In this document: piece after piece, positions 5,701 to 7,163 of the stretch
How positions within the stretch are numbered: the stretch's first letter is position 1
How the letters are laid out: each line of letters starts with the position of its first letter
Assembly (NCBI GenBank): GCA_045598965.1
Contig: JAZRVH010000014.1
Span: forward strand, 1 to 7,163
Source: RGIG426 sp045598965
Lineage (GTDB): Bacteria; Bacillota; Clostridia; Oscillospirales; Acutalibacteraceae
Direction of reading: 5' to 3'
Length of the DNA: 7,163 nt
Program-made: the position numbers and the translations under genes
Notes under the pieces: generated by a model
The model's database searches: none
What the model saw: the letters and a program-made list of their open reading frames with translations, nothing else
What the model was told of the DNA's origin: nothing

Positions 5701-6549
5701 TCACAATAACATCTCTCCGAATTTTTCTTTTACTGTATCCAAATCATACTGAATAATCCCATCAAAAGAGTCCTGCCGAAGCATATATCGCACAAACTGT
5801 GCACCGAGATAATACCCGGTATCTGCGTATCCCTCAAAATTTACCCAATCTCCAAAATAGCGTTGTGTCTCCGGTGTCATCGTCTTCAGATCGCAGCAAA
5901 ATGATTGTTTAATATGCTCGGCGTGTTTATCACACCAGCTTTTCCAGCCGTTCTTATCCTGATGGAAATACTCCTCATCGCCTATAACTTCCTGCTCAAA
6001 AACCATAGCCACGCCTTCCGAAAACAGTTGCCACAAAAGCGGATCTTCCGGTGACTTGACTTCGGTTTTTGACGAGCCATATTGCTTGTGGTACAAATGA
6101 CCACATTCGTGAATAATCAGTCCCGTCATATCGTCTATGCCTTGCCATCCGAGCTCCAGGATTTTTTCAACGCCGAGAAGTATGGTCGATTTTCCTTCGA
6201 TTTCCGTCACCCATCCGGCACCGTTACATAAGCCAAGATATAACACAATGTCTGCATCCACGGTTTTTCCAAACACCTTTTCAATTTTTTCGTCCAAATG
6301 ATCTGTAACATAGAGAAAAGCGTTGGTCACTTCTTTACATTTCGAGGGGTTATTTTGGACAAAATCCAACACAGGAAGAAAATCGGTTTCCCATAAGTAC
6401 CCGTCGCTTAAACATCTTTGCATATCGGCGATACATTTTTCTTTTGCTCCTGGGATCCATTTGTCCATGTACTGTTCCCATTTTTCGATACAGAAATGTC
6501 CATTTTCGAAAGCGGAAGAAATATCTGCTGTCGTGTTTAATATTCTCAT
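5701..6549 (-). CDS. Putative zinc metallopeptidase (HExxH, gluzincin-like), cytoplasmic
   Basis: The 282-residue product contains HECGH at 147-151, an HExxH zinc site in which the two histidines bind zinc and Glu148 would be the catalytic base. About 27 residues later LFSEGVAMVFEQ supplies Glu178 as the likely third zinc ligand, a gluzincin arrangement. The C-terminal GYYLGAQFVRYML (245-257) resembles the helix found after the active site in DUF2268/YjaZ-like predicted proteases; that resemblance is from memory and tentative. There is no signal peptide or membrane segment, and cysteines are common, so it is probably cytosolic. The ATG (6549) has GGGGAA 6 nt upstream. It follows the methyltransferase gene by 48 nt on the same strand and may be co-transcribed. 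The DNA is more AT-rich than the transporter operon. The physiological substrate is unknown. Confidence 0.75.
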   Translation of the reverse strand: MRILNTTADISSAFENGHFCIEKWEQYMDKWIPGAKEKCIADMQRCLSDGYLWETDFLPVLDFVQNNPSKCKEVTNAFLYVTDHLDEKIEKVFGKTVDADIVLYLGLCNGAGWVTEIEGKSTILLGVEKILELGWQGIDDMTGLIIHECGHLYHKQYGSSKTEVKSPEDPLLWQLFSEGVAMVFEQEVIGDEEYFHQDKNGWKSWCDKHAEHIKQSFCCDLKTMTPETQRYFGDWVNFEGYADTGYYLGAQFVRYMLRQDSFDGIIQYDLDTVKEKFGEMLL

Positions 6550-6597
6550 AATCTTCCCCGCAAATTCAAACTTGTTTACACCCTGACAAGCCGGGAT

Positions 6598-7163
6598 TTA
6601 TTTCTTCTTCCCCACGATAATAACATGATTACTCATATCTATAATTGATTTTTCTGAACATACAGCCGAATGATAATCACACCATATCGAGAATTGCTCA
6701 TCGTTCCATTTGTCTACTGTGTTTCTAAACAAGGGAGCCAAGCCATCCTGTGCAAAATGGTCTATACATTCTAAACCATTGTCACTATATAATTTTTGCA
6801 TTTCATCATAAGACGAATAATATGTGTCCGTCCAAAAACACTTTGGGTCATCATGTAATAAAACCCCGGTGTTTTTGATTTGACAAAATAAATCCTTATC
6901 CAAATATGTATTGTCAGACATTGCAATCATCTGATTAAGATACAATCTTGGAATGTAAGCGGTAATAAGAAACCCGCCTCTCTTTAGAACTCTGATTGAT
7001 TCGCTTAAGCATTTGTTTCGTGCATTTTCATCTGTCAAATGATAAAAGGGTCCCATATTTAAGACGACATCAAAACTCTCATTTTCAAAGCATGTCATAT
7101 CTGTAGCATCTAAAACTCTGGTATCCATTTTATAGGATTTATCTTTTAGAGTTTCGTTAATTA
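6598..7163 (-). CDS. Class I SAM-dependent methyltransferase, partial (5' end outside window)
   Basis: The frame is open to the right edge; 11 further codons (INETLKDKSYK) precede the ATG at 7128, so that ATG is internal and the true start lies beyond 7163. About 187 residues are present. They begin after the SAM-binding glycine loop and include the acidic motif VLDATDM, motif FDVVLNMGPFYHL (post-II strand) and SIRVLKRGGFLITAYI (motif III), typical of the Methyltransf_11/25 fold. The missing part would hold the GxGxG SAM-binding loop. The substrate, a small molecule or a protein, cannot be told from the sequence. It is the most AT-rich gene in the window, which supports a separate origin from guaA. 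The metallopeptidase starts 48 nt after its stop codon. Confidence 0.9.
   Translation of the reverse strand, partial: INETLKDKSYKMDTRVLDATDMTCFENESFDVVLNMGPFYHLTDENARNKCLSESIRVLKRGGFLITAYIPRLYLNQMIAMSDNTYLDKDLFCQIKNTGVLLHDDPKCFWTDTYYSSYDEMQKLYSDNGLECIDHFAQDGLAPLFRNTVDKWNDEQFSIWCDYHSAVCSEKSIIDMSNHVIIVGKKK

Noticed and set aside
6550..6597. Small hairpin CCC...GGG between the methyltransferase and peptidase genes
   Set aside because: Only three base pairs are firm and no T-tract follows; not a terminator.
1..7163. CRISPR array, tRNA, rRNA or riboswitch
   Set aside because: No regularly spaced direct repeats, no cloverleaf or CCA-ended structure and no recognisable riboswitch core were seen on either strand.

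Overview
The window looks like the chromosome of a low-GC-lineage gut Clostridium relative, perhaps of the Oscillospiraceae or Ruminococcaceae. The evidence is AGGAGG-type ribosome binding sites, a Firmicutes-style GMP synthase tail, a TnpV remnant, a BspA-like LRR protein and an XRE-regulator tail of a type I associate with Clostridia. The taxonomic call is inference from protein style. Base composition changes along the window: the guaA end is GC-rich, the transporter operon is intermediate, and the right end (about 5640-7163) is clearly AT-rich. This fits a conserved core gene followed by accessory DNA.

Layout. (1) 2-502, plus strand: the last 166 codons of guaA. Its 3' end is a known integration hotspot for genomic islands. 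(2) 503-726: a non-coding stretch rich in small repeats, ending in a strong hairpin terminator. (3) 727-1189, minus strand: a scar. An intact ribosome binding site and Sec signal peptide run out of frame into the C-terminal part of an XRE-family regulator whose helix-turn-helix is missing. A candidate promoter and a 25-nt inverted repeat lie upstream. (4) 1344-5246, minus strand: a tight five-gene operon, transcribed from 5246 downwards. It encodes three different multi-spanning membrane proteins, one compact ABC ATPase and a membrane-anchored or secreted LRR protein. Four of the five genes overlap a neighbour or are 17 nt apart, so they are probably made together as one ABC-2-type transporter with an accessory surface protein. 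(5) 5247-5700: no intact gene. It holds the 3' remnant of a tnpV transposon gene on the plus strand and its terminator. (6) 5701-7163, minus strand: a cytoplasmic HExxH metallopeptidase preceded by a class I SAM-dependent methyltransferase that runs off the window.

How it may work. The core of interest is the operon at 1344-5246. One ATPase would power a membrane part built from two or three unlike permease subunits. The LRR protein, translationally coupled to the ATPase, would act outside the membrane. The substrate cannot be read from the sequence; peptide export or immunity to a membrane-active peptide is the most natural guess. The flanking pieces (guaA end, truncated regulator, TnpV remnant, composition change) suggest that this is a repeatedly rearranged accessory region.
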